A stretch of 64,000 nt of DNA from Gemmatimonadaceae bacterium (GTDB lineage: Bacteria > Gemmatimonadota > Gemmatimonadetes > Gemmatimonadales > Gemmatimonadaceae), in contig JAUQWM010000049.1 in assembly GCA_030835125.1 (NCBI GenBank), positions 62,001 to 126,000 on the forward strand, written 5' to 3'. A program made the position numbers and the translations under genes. The first letter of the stretch is position 1. Every line of letters starts with the position of its first letter. Below, piece after piece: positions 1 to 7,822 of this stretch. The notes beneath the pieces are model-generated. The model was not told where the DNA came from and made no database searches. It saw nothing but the letters and a program-made list of their open reading frames with translations.

Positions 1-565
1 CCGTCGAGTCATTGAAGCGCCGCCATTGCTTCAGGTGCTGCAACAGCATCCACCCGCGGGCGTCGTTTTCGCGGCTGATCCCGCCGTTGAGGAAGTTCTC
101 GTCCACCGAGGCCATGATGAACCCGCGCGAAGCGAGCAGCTCGCCGAGGTAGCCGTATCCCGGGTCGGAGAAGTCCTTCATGTTGTGGTTTCCGTGGACG
201 ATCAGCACCAGCGGAAACGGGCCGGCGCCATCCGGATACCACACGCGCCCATTGATGGGCATCCTGTTGAAGCCGAAGCCCCAGTACTTCGTACGGTCGC
301 GGCCGGCCTGTCCCGGGACGTCGGCCAGCTTGCTCCCGTCGACGGTCCCGGTCTTGAGGGTCACGGAGTCACGGAAGACCGCGCGCTGCTTGTCGGTCCC
401 GCTTCCGTAATACAGCGTCCGCACCGCATGCGTCCCACGCACTGAGGGGTCCGGCGCCGTGATGAGGTGCCGCGCAAGGACAACCGGCGAGTCGTCCTTC
501 GCCAGCTTCAGGGGCGCTACGCAGGCCGAGGCGAGGGGAATCGCAAGCAGGAAGAATCGCTTCAT
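1..565 (-). CDS. alpha/beta-hydrolase-family lipoprotein (5' part only; runs off the window)
   Basis: The reading frame opens at an ATG (565-563) and is still open at base 1, giving the first 188 residues. It starts with a lipoprotein signal peptide: a basic MKRFF start, a short hydrophobic stretch and a lipobox (LASAC, Cys15). Further in, the segment PLVLIVHGNHNMKDFSDPGY resembles the first strand and oxyanion loop of dienelactone-hydrolase/acetyl-esterase-like alpha/beta hydrolases. It is followed by a helix-strand pair (GELLASRGFIMASVDENF) typical of that fold. The nucleophile elbow and the catalytic Asp and His would lie beyond the window, so activity cannot be judged. It is probably a membrane-anchored periplasmic esterase or peptidase-like enzyme, on the same strand as thrS but separated from it by about 200 bp of repeats. 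Confidence 0.7.
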   Translation of the reverse strand, partial: MKRFFLLAIPLASACVAPLKLAKDDSPVVLARHLITAPDPSVRGTHAVRTLYYGSGTDKQRAVFRDSVTLKTGTVDGSKLADVPGQAGRDRTKYWGFGFNRMPINGRVWYPDGAGPFPLVLIVHGNHNMKDFSDPGYGYLGELLASRGFIMASVDENFLNGGISRENDARGWMLLQHLKQWRRFNDST

Positions 566-578
566 CTGGACTCGGGGG

Positions 579-604
579 CGCAGAGCGCAGAGCGCAGAGC
601 GCGA
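579..604. repeat. heptamer tandem repeat, left arm (CAGAGCG x3)
   Basis: Three head-to-tail copies of CAGAGCG lie at 581-601, just upstream of the hydrolase start. The run is nearly complementary to the CTCTGCA repeats at 728-762, so the two could pair as arms of a hairpin with a loop of about 120 bases between thrS and the hydrolase gene. Confidence 0.8.
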
Positions 605-727
605 AGAGGTTGGATTCGAATGGAGGTTTCGCGGAGCCGCTGAATGCTAAGCGCTGGACGCGACGCGCAAAGCGTCAAGGGGCAGAAGGCCCCAAGACCG
701 TGATCAAGTGTGAAGGACCCCTATGCG

Positions 728-762
728 CTCTGCACTCTGCACTCTGCACTCTGCACTCTGCA
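728..762. repeat. heptamer tandem repeat, right arm (CTCTGCA x5)
   Basis: Five perfect copies of CTCTGCA end two bases before the thrS stop codon (764-766, minus strand). The flanking GCGCTCTGC pairs with the CAGAGCG repeat at 581-601, apart from A-C and G-U type mismatches. It could act as the thrS terminator. There are no spacers, so it is not a CRISPR array. Confidence 0.8.
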
Positions 763-763
763 C

Positions 764-2695
764 TCATCCCCGGGTCAACGCCCGACTCGCGATCTCCCCC
801 TTCACACGCTCGATGAAGTCTGCCACCGGGACGATGTCCTGCTTCTTCCCTTCCCCGCGCGCGCGAACCGCCAGCGTGCCCGCCTCCGCCTCGCGCCGCC
901 CCACCACCGCCATGTACGGCACCTTCATCATCTCCGCTTCACGGATGCGGTAGTTGAGCGTGTCGTGCGTGTCGAGCACGGCGCGGATGCCCGCGGCCTT
1001 CATCCGTTCGACGATCTCGCCGGCCTGTGGCGCCAGGTCGTCCGAGATCGGCAGCACGCGCACCTGCTCCGGGGCCAGCCACACCGGGAACGCCCCGGCG
1101 AAGTGCTCGATGAGGATCGCGATGAACCGCTCGAGCGACCCGCTCACCGCGCGGTGGATGACCACCGGCCGGTGCATCGTGTTGTCCTCGCCCACATACT
1201 GCAGGTCGAAGCGCTCGGGCGCGTTGTAGTCCAGCTGGATCGTCCCCAGTTGCCAGGCACGGCCCAGTGAGTCGGTCACGTCGAAGTCGATCTTGGGCCC
1301 GTAGAACGCCCCGTCGCCGGCCTTCAGCTCGTACGGCTGGCCCGTCGCCTCGAGCGCCTGCCGCAACGCGTCCTCGGCGCTGTCCCACATCTCGTCCGTG
1401 CCGATGCGCACCTCGGGACGCGTCGCGAACCGCAGCGACGGCTTGAGCCCGAACGCCCGGTAGTACGACATGATGAAGTCCGTCAGGAAGCGGACCTCTT
1501 CCGTGATCTGCGACGGCGCCAGGAAGACGTGGCAGTCGTCCTGCGAGAACTGCCTGACGCGGGTCAGCCCGGACAGCGCGCCCGTCACTTCGTTGCGGTG
1601 CAGCACGTCGAACGTGACCAGGCGCCGCGGCAACTCCCGGTACGAGTGCTTCTTCGAGAGGTACAGCACGTAGTGCGACGGGCAGTTCATCGGCTTCAGC
1701 GAGACGTCCTGTTCCCCGGTCTCGTTGTTGTGCACCAGGAACATGTTCTCGCGGTACTTCCCCCAGTGCCCCGATTGCTCCCAGAGCACCTTGCTGTACA
1801 GCAGCGGGGTCCGGACCTCGATGAACCGGTCGCGCTGCAGGTCCCGGATGAACGAGACCAGCTCGTTGTAGACGATCGTCCCGCGCTCGGTCCAGAACGG
1901 CGCACCCGGCGAGACCTGGTGGAAGAAGAACAGGTCGAGCGCCTTGCCCAGCACGCGATGGTCACGGCGCTTTGCCTCCTCGATCCGGTGCAGGTACCCG
2001 TCGAGGTCCTCCTTCGACCACCATGCCGTCGCGTAGATGCGCTGCAGCATCGGCCGGCGTTCGTCGCCGCGCCAATACGCCCCCGCCGTGTTCAGGAGCT
2101 TGAAGTGCTTCAGGTACGACGTGTCGGGCACGTGCGGGCCGCGACACAGGTCGATGAACGGGCCGTCCGTGTAGGTCGAGATGATCTCGTCCGGCCCCAG
2201 GTCCTCGATCCGCTCGAGCTTGAGCGGGTCATCGGCGAACCGCCGCCGCGCCTCGTCGCGATCGACTTCCTCGCGGACGAACGGGTACTTCTCGGCGGCG
2301 ACCTTCAGCATCTCCGCCTCGAACGCCGCCAGGTCCTCGGGCGTGAAGGGACGCTCGACCGCGAAGTCGTAATAGAAGCCGTCCTCGATGGCGGGACCGA
2401 ATCCGATGTGCGCGTCGGGCCGCAGCCGGCGCACGGCCGTGGCCAGGACGTGCGCGCCGGAATGCCGCAGCACGGCCAGTGAGTCCGGGTCCTTCTGCGT
2501 GAGGACGCGGAACCTCGCGCTTCGCCGCAGCGGCGTCATCAGGTCCAGCACGGTGTCGTCGATCTTCACCGCGATGGCGTCGCGCAGGAGGCGCGGTCCG
2601 ATCGAGCCCACCACATCGCGCGCCAGCGTGCCCGGCGGCACACGGCGCTCGGATCCATCCGGCAGCGTGAGCGTAATCTCTTGGGCGGTCGGCAT
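764..2695 (-). CDS. thrS: threonyl-tRNA synthetase
   Basis: Charges tRNA-Thr in the cytosol. The 643-residue length is typical of the bacterial enzyme. The order is a TGS domain (residues 1-65), an editing domain whose metal site is formed by H78, H82, C184 and H188 (HSGAH and CRGPH motifs), a class II catalytic core and a C-terminal anticodon-binding domain. The catalytic zinc ligands C338 (MNCPSHY) and H389 (DDCH) are visible, as is the motif 2 loop (HRNEVTGALSGLTRVRQF). The start ATG at 2695 gives the normal N-terminus MPTAQEITLTLPDGS. A small membrane-protein frame ends a few bases upstream and is probably co-transcribed. No T-box or other leader is evident. Confidence 0.97.
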   Translation of the reverse strand: MPTAQEITLTLPDGSERRVPPGTLARDVVGSIGPRLLRDAIAVKIDDTVLDLMTPLRRSARFRVLTQKDPDSLAVLRHSGAHVLATAVRRLRPDAHIGFGPAIEDGFYYDFAVERPFTPEDLAAFEAEMLKVAAEKYPFVREEVDRDEARRRFADDPLKLERIEDLGPDEIISTYTDGPFIDLCRGPHVPDTSYLKHFKLLNTAGAYWRGDERRPMLQRIYATAWWSKEDLDGYLHRIEEAKRRDHRVLGKALDLFFFHQVSPGAPFWTERGTIVYNELVSFIRDLQRDRFIEVRTPLLYSKVLWEQSGHWGKYRENMFLVHNNETGEQDVSLKPMNCPSHYVLYLSKKHSYRELPRRLVTFDVLHRNEVTGALSGLTRVRQFSQDDCHVFLAPSQITEEVRFLTDFIMSYYRAFGLKPSLRFATRPEVRIGTDEMWDSAEDALRQALEATGQPYELKAGDGAFYGPKIDFDVTDSLGRAWQLGTIQLDYNAPERFDLQYVGEDNTMHRPVVIHRAVSGSLERFIAILIEHFAGAFPVWLAPEQVRVLPISDDLAPQAGEIVERMKAAGIRAVLDTHDTLNYRIREAEMMKVPYMAVVGRREAEAGTLAVRARGEGKKQDIVPVADFIERVKGEIASRALTRG

Positions 2696-2700
2696 CGGGT

Positions 2701-2862
2701 TCAGGGGAGCGTGTCGAGGAGTGGCGTCAGGCGTGGACCGTACGTCAGGGCCGCCGCGACGCCGGCGACGAGCACGACCGCGAGGATCGTCCAGACGAGA
2801 AAACGGCCAGCGCGCGATGGGGCGGCCCGGCCGTCGTCAGTTCGCAATTCCACGATGCGCAA
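2701..2862 (-). CDS. small single-pass membrane protein
   Basis: A short frame of about 53 residues ending six bases before the thrS start codon. The N-terminal half is charged (LRTDDGRAAPSRAGR). It is followed by one clear transmembrane helix (FLVWTILAVVLVAGVAAALT) and a short tail, so it is predicted to be a bitopic inner-membrane protein with its N-terminus inside. The start is uncertain: a TTG at 2862 is the best placed, just downstream of a TACGAT sequence on the same strand that could be a -10 element, giving a very short leader. An upstream ATG at 2901 would overlap the start of the divergent BON gene. Not recognised as a named family. Confidence 0.45.
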   Translation of the reverse strand: MRIVELRTDDGRAAPSRAGRFLVWTILAVVLVAGVAAALTYGPRLTPLLDTLP

Positions 2863-2899
2863 GTTATCGTACCACAGGACCCTACGCCACCGGAGCGGC

Positions 2900-3688
2900 A
2901 TGCGCCGACGTCACGTGCAAACCGTGCAGGACGACGAACGACCAACCCTCCTGCTCATGGCGGCGGGCGCCGTCGCCGGGGCAGCCGCAGGCCTCTACCT
3001 GGGCCGTCGGTATCGCACGATGGACGCGTTCCTGGAAGACATGCGCGGTCACTACGACACCCTGCGGGCGGCCTGGCTCGAAGGCGATGAGATCGAGGAC
3101 AGCCGGCGCAGGAGAGTCTCCGTCCTGGCCGACGACAGCGCCGAGGATGAGCTCGAGGAGGAGTTCGAGGACGAGCTCGATGACGAACTCGATGACGAGG
3201 ACGATCTCGACGACGAAGACGAAGACGACCTCGACGACCTCGATGACCTCGACGAGGAGGACGATGAACTCGAGGCCTCCGACGACCTCGACGCCGACGA
3301 CCTCGACGACGATCTCGATCCGGACGACATCGATGAACTCGAGGACGACCTGTCGGCGGTCGTCCGGACGAATGGCGCCGCGCAGCCGACCCGCGGTGCC
3401 GAGGCCGTGGCGCGCCAACTCGAGCAACGGGTGCTCGGCGCCCTCAAGGATGAGCCGGTCCTTGGCGAGCGGCCCATCGAGATTGCGGTCGTCGGCGATG
3501 GTGTCGTGGAACTGACCGGTTCCGTATACGCGATCGATGAGGTATCCCGGGCGGCGGCGCTCGCGCGGCGGGTGCCCGGCGTGAACATGGTGCTGAACCG
3601 CATCGAGGTCCGGATGGGCGGGCACCTCGACACCGCCAGCATCCCGCGCGATCCCTCCGCGCCGGACCGGGAAGCGCCCCAGGGCTGA
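2900..3688 (+). CDS. BON-domain protein with glycine-rich membrane segment and long acidic linker
   Basis: 262 residues from the ATG at 2900, which has a GGAG six bases upstream; longer upstream starts would run antisense through the divergent gene. Three parts are visible. Residues 15-35 form a small hydrophobic, Gly/Ala-rich segment followed by GRRY, as in YtxH-like proteins. Residues 82-150 are almost only Asp, Glu and Leu (repeats such as LDDELDDEDD). Residues 172-240 form a BON domain (DGVVELTGSVYAIDEVSRA), a fold thought to bind phospholipids or other envelope components. The acidic segment is encoded by near-repetitive GAC/GAT/CTC codons. It may tether a BON domain to the membrane through an extended polyanionic spacer; the exact role is unknown. 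Confidence 0.75.
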   Translation: MRRRHVQTVQDDERPTLLLMAAGAVAGAAAGLYLGRRYRTMDAFLEDMRGHYDTLRAAWLEGDEIEDSRRRRVSVLADDSAEDELEEEFEDELDDELDDEDDLDDEDEDDLDDLDDLDEEDDELEASDDLDADDLDDDLDPDDIDELEDDLSAVVRTNGAAQPTRGAEAVARQLEQRVLGALKDEPVLGERPIEIAVVGDGVVELTGSVYAIDEVSRAAALARRVPGVNMVLNRIEVRMGGHLDTASIPRDPSAPDREAPQG

Positions 3689-3690
3689 CT

Positions 3691-3713
3691 GCAATGGGGT
3701 CTGACCCCATTGC
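3691..3713. repeat. REP-like palindrome, copy 1
   Basis: A perfect 9-bp inverted repeat, CAATGGGGT-CTG-ACCCCATTG, two bases after the BON gene stop. With its twin at 3725-3747 it could form a double hairpin acting as a terminator before valS. Palindromes with a GGGGTC/GACCCC core are common extragenic repeats in other bacteria. Confidence 0.75.
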
Positions 3714-3724
3714 CCATCCACTGC

Positions 3725-3747
3725 CCAATGGGGTCTGACCCCATTGC
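3725..3747. repeat. REP-like palindrome, copy 2
   Basis: A second identical copy of the 21-base palindrome CAATGGGGTCTGACCCCATTG, twelve bases after the first and in the same orientation. No REP-associated transposase is present in the window. Confidence 0.75.
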
Positions 3748-3821
3748 TGGCCGCCGAAACCGGGCCTGACCTTGCCGCCCTGCCGGATCGCCGGGCCGGC
3801 AACGCGCTATTTTCCGGGTTC

Positions 3822-6575
3822 ATGCCACATACGAACGACTTACCGTCGCAGTACGAGCCATCCTCGGTCGAGGGGCCCGCCTACGCGCGCTGGCTCGCCG
3901 AGGGCCTCTTCACCGCGCGCGCGAACCGCTCGAGCCGGTCGGGAGGCAGCAGGCCGCCGTACGTCATCGTGATGCCGCCACCGAACGTGACGGCGGTGCT
4001 CCATGTCGGCCATGGCCTGAACAACACCGTCCAGGACGTCGTCATCCGCTGGCGGCGGATGTGCGGCGACGAGGCGCTCTGGCTGCCGGGCACCGACCAT
4101 GCCGGCATCGCGACGCAGAACGTGGTCGAGAAGCTCGTGCTGAAGGAAGGCAAGACGCGCCACGACCTCGGGCGCGCGGCGTTCGTGCGTCGCACCGAGC
4201 AGTTCGTCGCCGAGACCGGTGGCGTGATCCTGGAACAGCTCAGGGCGATCGGGGCATCGGCCGACTGGTCGCGGACCGCCTACACGCTGTCGCCGGGGCT
4301 CTCGCGCGCCGTCCGCGAGGCGTTCGTGCGACTGTTCGAGCGCGGCCTCATCTACCGCGGCCACCGCGTCATCCACTGGTGCCCGCGCTGCCTGACGTCG
4401 CTCTCCGACGAGGAGGCCGAACACCACGAGTCCGACGGGAAGCTCTATCACATCGCGTATCCCATCACGTCGGTGAACGCCCGGGACGAGGCCCGGCAGA
4501 TCGTGGTGGCGACGACGCGTCCGGAGACGATGCTGGCCGACGTGGCCGTGGCGGTGAACCCGGGCGACGAGCGGTACGCCGAGCTGGTGGGGCGCACCGT
4601 GCGCCTGCCGCTGGCGAACGTCGAGATCCCGATCATCGCCGACGAGTACTCGGATCCCGCGTTCGGCACGGGTGCGGTGAAGATCACGCCGGCCCACGAC
4701 GCGAACGACTTCGACGTCGCCCAGCGCCACCAGCTGGCCATGCCGGTGGTCATCGACGAGGCGGGCGTGGTGCGCGAAGTGCTCGATGCCGGCGGTCGCG
4801 TCCCCGACAGCCTGCGGGGCCTCGACCGGATGGAGGCGCGCGAACGCATTGTCGCGCTCCTGAAGGAGGGCGGCTTCCTGGTGAAGGTGGCGCCGCACCG
4901 CCATTCGATCCGCCGCTGCTACCGGTGCGACACCGTCGTGGAGCCGCGGCTCTCCGAGCAGTGGTTCGTGCGGATGAAGCCGCTCGCGGAGCCGGCGCTC
5001 AGGGCCGTGCGGGACGGCACGATCCGCATCCTCCCGGAACGCTGGGAGGCCGTCTACATCAACTGGCTCGAGGGCATCCGCGACTGGAACATCTCGCGGC
5101 AACTCTGGTGGGGCCACCGCATCCCCGTCTGGTACTGCGACGGCTGCGGCCGCGTCAGCGCCAGTCGCGAGGACCTGGAGCGGTGCCCGTCCTGCTCCGG
5201 GCCGGTGCGGCAGGACGAGGACGTCCTCGACACGTGGTTCTCGTCGGGCCTCTGGCCGTTCTCCACGTTAGGCTGGCCGGAGGACACCGAGGACCTGCGC
5301 GCGTTCTACCCGACCGACACGCTGATCACGGCGCCGGAGATCCTCTTCTTCTGGGTCGCCCGGATGATCATGACCGGCTACGCCTTCCTCGGGGAACCGC
5401 CCTTCCGCACGGTGTACCTGCACGGCACGGTGCGCGACACGAACCACCTGAAGATGTCGAAGTCGCTGGGGAACGGGATCGACCCCCTCGACGTCGTGCG
5501 CGCGTACGGGGCCGACGCCCTGCGGTACACGGTGATCGCCGGCATGGGCCTCGGCGCCGACACCATCCTCGACCCGAACGACCTGGAACGCTCGTTCGCC
5601 CCGGGACGCAACTTCGTCACCAAGCTCTGGAACATCGGGCGCTTCCTCCTGACCAACGTCGGGTCCGACCCGGTGCCCGCGCTCGACGACATCGCGCCGC
5701 AGCGTCTGACGAGGGCCGATCGCTGGGTCCTCGGCCGGCTCAACGACGCGATCGCCGCCTGCGACCAGGCCCTGGGACCCGCCCGCCCGACCGGCGCGAC
5801 CTGGACGGACAGCCAGCGCTTCGCCGGCCTGCGGCTGAACGAGTATATCGAGGCGGCGCGCGGCTTCACCTGGAACGAGCTCGCCGACTGGTACCTCGAA
5901 TCCGTCAAGGCCCGCCTCGCCGTTCCCGGCGACGATCGTGAGGTGGCGCGCGCGGTCCTCGTGCATGCGTTCGACCAGGTGCTCCGGCTGCTGCAGCCGA
6001 TCGTGCCGTTCGTGACCGATGCACTCTGGCAACGGCTGCCCCGCGACGAAGGGTCGGCCCTCGCCGTCGCGGCCTGGCCGACGGTCCGCGCCATCGGCGG
6101 CGAGGACGCGGAGTTCGGGCTCGTCATCGACGCCGTCAACGCCATCCGTCGCCTGCGCGCCGACTACTCGATCACGCCGGGCAAGACGGTGGGCGCGGTG
6201 CTCGTTCCCTCCGGCGCGTCACGGGACGTGCTGGCAACCGAAGCGGCGCTGATCGGCCGCCTGGCGCGCGCCGAGGTGACCGTGACCTCCGCGGCACCGT
6301 CCGGGGATGCCGCGCACGCCGTCCTCGGCGACGGCACACAAGTCGTGCTCCCGCTGGCGGGGATGGTTGACCTCGAAAAGGAGTGCGCGCGGCTGCGCAC
6401 CGAGCTGGCGTCGCTCGAGAAGCAGCTCGCGGCCCTCCGCGCGCGACTGGGCAACGAGGCATTCGTGTCGCGGGCCCGTCCGGACGTGGTGGAGGCCGAG
6501 CGCCAGAAGGAAACCGAGTGGGCATCGCGTCGCGAACTGCTGGCCGCCAGGGTGCGCGGATTGTGCGGCGACTGA
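3822..6575 (+). CDS. valS: valyl-tRNA synthetase
   Basis: Charges tRNA-Val; class I synthetase of 917 residues, of normal length. The HIGH signature reads HVGH (61-64, in PPPNVTAVLHVGHGLN). KMSKS is intact at 544-548. The CP1 editing insertion contains the typical TTRPETML and GTGAVKITPAHD motifs. The C-terminus is the ValS coiled coil (VDLEKECARLRTELASLEKQ). ATG 3822 was chosen because it gives the usual MP...LPSQYEPSSVEGPAY start; the frame upstream of it runs through the REP-like repeats. A CTATTTTCCG sequence 13 bases before the ATG may be a promoter element. The gene overlaps the next by 13 bases. Confidence 0.97.
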   Translation: MPHTNDLPSQYEPSSVEGPAYARWLAEGLFTARANRSSRSGGSRPPYVIVMPPPNVTAVLHVGHGLNNTVQDVVIRWRRMCGDEALWLPGTDHAGIATQNVVEKLVLKEGKTRHDLGRAAFVRRTEQFVAETGGVILEQLRAIGASADWSRTAYTLSPGLSRAVREAFVRLFERGLIYRGHRVIHWCPRCLTSLSDEEAEHHESDGKLYHIAYPITSVNARDEARQIVVATTRPETMLADVAVAVNPGDERYAELVGRTVRLPLANVEIPIIADEYSDPAFGTGAVKITPAHDANDFDVAQRHQLAMPVVIDEAGVVREVLDAGGRVPDSLRGLDRMEARERIVALLKEGGFLVKVAPHRHSIRRCYRCDTVVEPRLSEQWFVRMKPLAEPALRAVRDGTIRILPERWEAVYINWLEGIRDWNISRQLWWGHRIPVWYCDGCGRVSASREDLERCPSCSGPVRQDEDVLDTWFSSGLWPFSTLGWPEDTEDLRAFYPTDTLITAPEILFFWVARMIMTGYAFLGEPPFRTVYLHGTVRDTNHLKMSKSLGNGIDPLDVVRAYGADALRYTVIAGMGLGADTILDPNDLERSFAPGRNFVTKLWNIGRFLLTNVGSDPVPALDDIAPQRLTRADRWVLGRLNDAIAACDQALGPARPTGATWTDSQRFAGLRLNEYIEAARGFTWNELADWYLESVKARLAVPGDDREVARAVLVHAFDQVLRLLQPIVPFVTDALWQRLPRDEGSALAVAAWPTVRAIGGEDAEFGLVIDAVNAIRRLRADYSITPGKTVGAVLVPSGASRDVLATEAALIGRLARAEVTVTSAAPSGDAAHAVLGDGTQVVLPLAGMVDLEKECARLRTELASLEKQLAALRARLGNEAFVSRARPDVVEAERQKETEWASRRELLAARVRGLCGD

Positions 6576-7822
6576 TCGCGCTCCTCGCGATCGCCGGGTG
6601 CGCCCAGCCGGGGATTCCTCCCGGCGGGCCCCAGGATCGCGATCCGCCGCTCCTCGTTCGCGTCACGCCTGACACGAACGCCGTGAATGTCAGGCCGGGC
6701 GCCATCGCGTTCCAGTTCGATGAAGTGGTCAGCGAGCGCCCGCAGGGTGTTCCGACGCTGGCCGACCTGTTCATCATCTCGCCGAGCACGGGGCCGGCCA
6801 GCGTGTCGTGGCGGCGGTCCCGCGTCGAGATCACGCCACGGGGCGGCCTGCGCCCCAACACGACGTACACGGTGCGGATGCTGCCGGGGCTCGTCGACCT
6901 CGACAACAATGCGGACTCCACCGGGGTGACGGTGGTCTTCTCGACCGGCCCGGAGCTGGCGACCGGGCGCATCGAGGGTCGGGCGTTCGACTGGGCGACC
7001 GGGCGGCCGGCGATGCGCGCCGTGATCGAGGCGATCGCGCTCCCCGACAGCGCTCGTTATGCGACCGAGTCCGACTCGCTGGGCGCGTTCGCCATCACCC
7101 ACATGCCGCCCGGGCGATTCCTGCTCCGCGCCCACCTGGACCAGAACCGGAACCGGATCGTGGACAACCGCGAGTTGTTCGACTCGGTCACCGTGACCCT
7201 CACCGACAGCCTGCGCCGCGAAATGCTGGCGGCGGTCCGCGATTCCCTGGGCCCCGGCATCGCCGCGGTCGACGTGCGCGACAGCCTGATGCTGCGCGTC
7301 ACGTTCGACCGGCCGCTGGACACGCTGTTCGTCCCGCGCCGCGCCACGTTCGGCATCCGGGGCGCGGACAGCACCGACGTCGCCATCGACACCGTCCTCA
7401 CGCAGGCCGACCTCGATCGCATCGCCGCCGACTCGGCCCGGACCCGCGCCATCCAGGACTCCGTGCGCGCCGCCGCCGCGGCGGACTCGATTCGCGCTGC
7501 CGACACCACGCGCGCGGTGGCCACGCCCCCTGCCCGCCCGACCGGTCGCCGCCCGGGCGCCACCACGCGGGCGCCGGCGGCCGCCCCGCCCGACACGTCG
7601 GACCGGATCGTGCCCAAGCCGTCGGCGAAGATCCCGGTCTCGGTGGTCTACCTGCGACTGCCGCAGCGACTCCGACCCAACAGCCAGTATCGCCTGACGG
7701 CGGACAGCGTCGTCAGCGTCACGGGGGCGACCAGGACCTCGCAACGCATCTTCACCACGCCGCGACCGACACGTCCCGATACCAGCGCCGCCCGTCCGGA
7801 CACCGGGCGCCGGCAGCCATGA
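6563..7822 (+). CDS. Ig-like domain lipoprotein
   Basis: 419 residues from a GTG inside the 3' end of valS; this start gives a compact lipoprotein signal, MRRLIALLAIAGC (Cys13). After it comes the PGIPPGGPQDRDPP motif that marks a family of secreted Ig-like (SbsA-type) proteins common in Bacteroidota and relatives. Next is a first Ig-like domain (FQFDEVVSERPQG to VVFSTGP), a carboxypeptidase-regulatory-like region (GRIEGRAFDWATGRPAMRA to DQNRNRIVDNRELFDS), and an Ala/Pro/Arg-rich low-complexity linker (about residues 290-355). It ends with a short beta-rich tail. Probably an outer-membrane or periplasmic lipoprotein of unknown function. It overlaps selA by 4 bases, so it is part of the valS-to-purH run. 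Confidence 0.75.
   Translation: MRRLIALLAIAGCAQPGIPPGGPQDRDPPLLVRVTPDTNAVNVRPGAIAFQFDEVVSERPQGVPTLADLFIISPSTGPASVSWRRSRVEITPRGGLRPNTTYTVRMLPGLVDLDNNADSTGVTVVFSTGPELATGRIEGRAFDWATGRPAMRAVIEAIALPDSARYATESDSLGAFAITHMPPGRFLLRAHLDQNRNRIVDNRELFDSVTVTLTDSLRREMLAAVRDSLGPGIAAVDVRDSLMLRVTFDRPLDTLFVPRRATFGIRGADSTDVAIDTVLTQADLDRIAADSARTRAIQDSVRAAAAADSIRAADTTRAVATPPARPTGRRPGATTRAPAAAPPDTSDRIVPKPSAKIPVSVVYLRLPQRLRPNSQYRLTADSVVSVTGATRTSQRIFTTPRPTRPDTSAARPDTGRRQP

Noticed and set aside
728-762. CTCTGCA tandem run (and similar runs) as a CRISPR array
   Set aside because: Units are contiguous with no unique spacers and no cas gene is in the window.
2696-2900. T-box or other riboswitch before thrS
   Set aside because: The gap is occupied by a short coding frame and no T-box sequence is seen.
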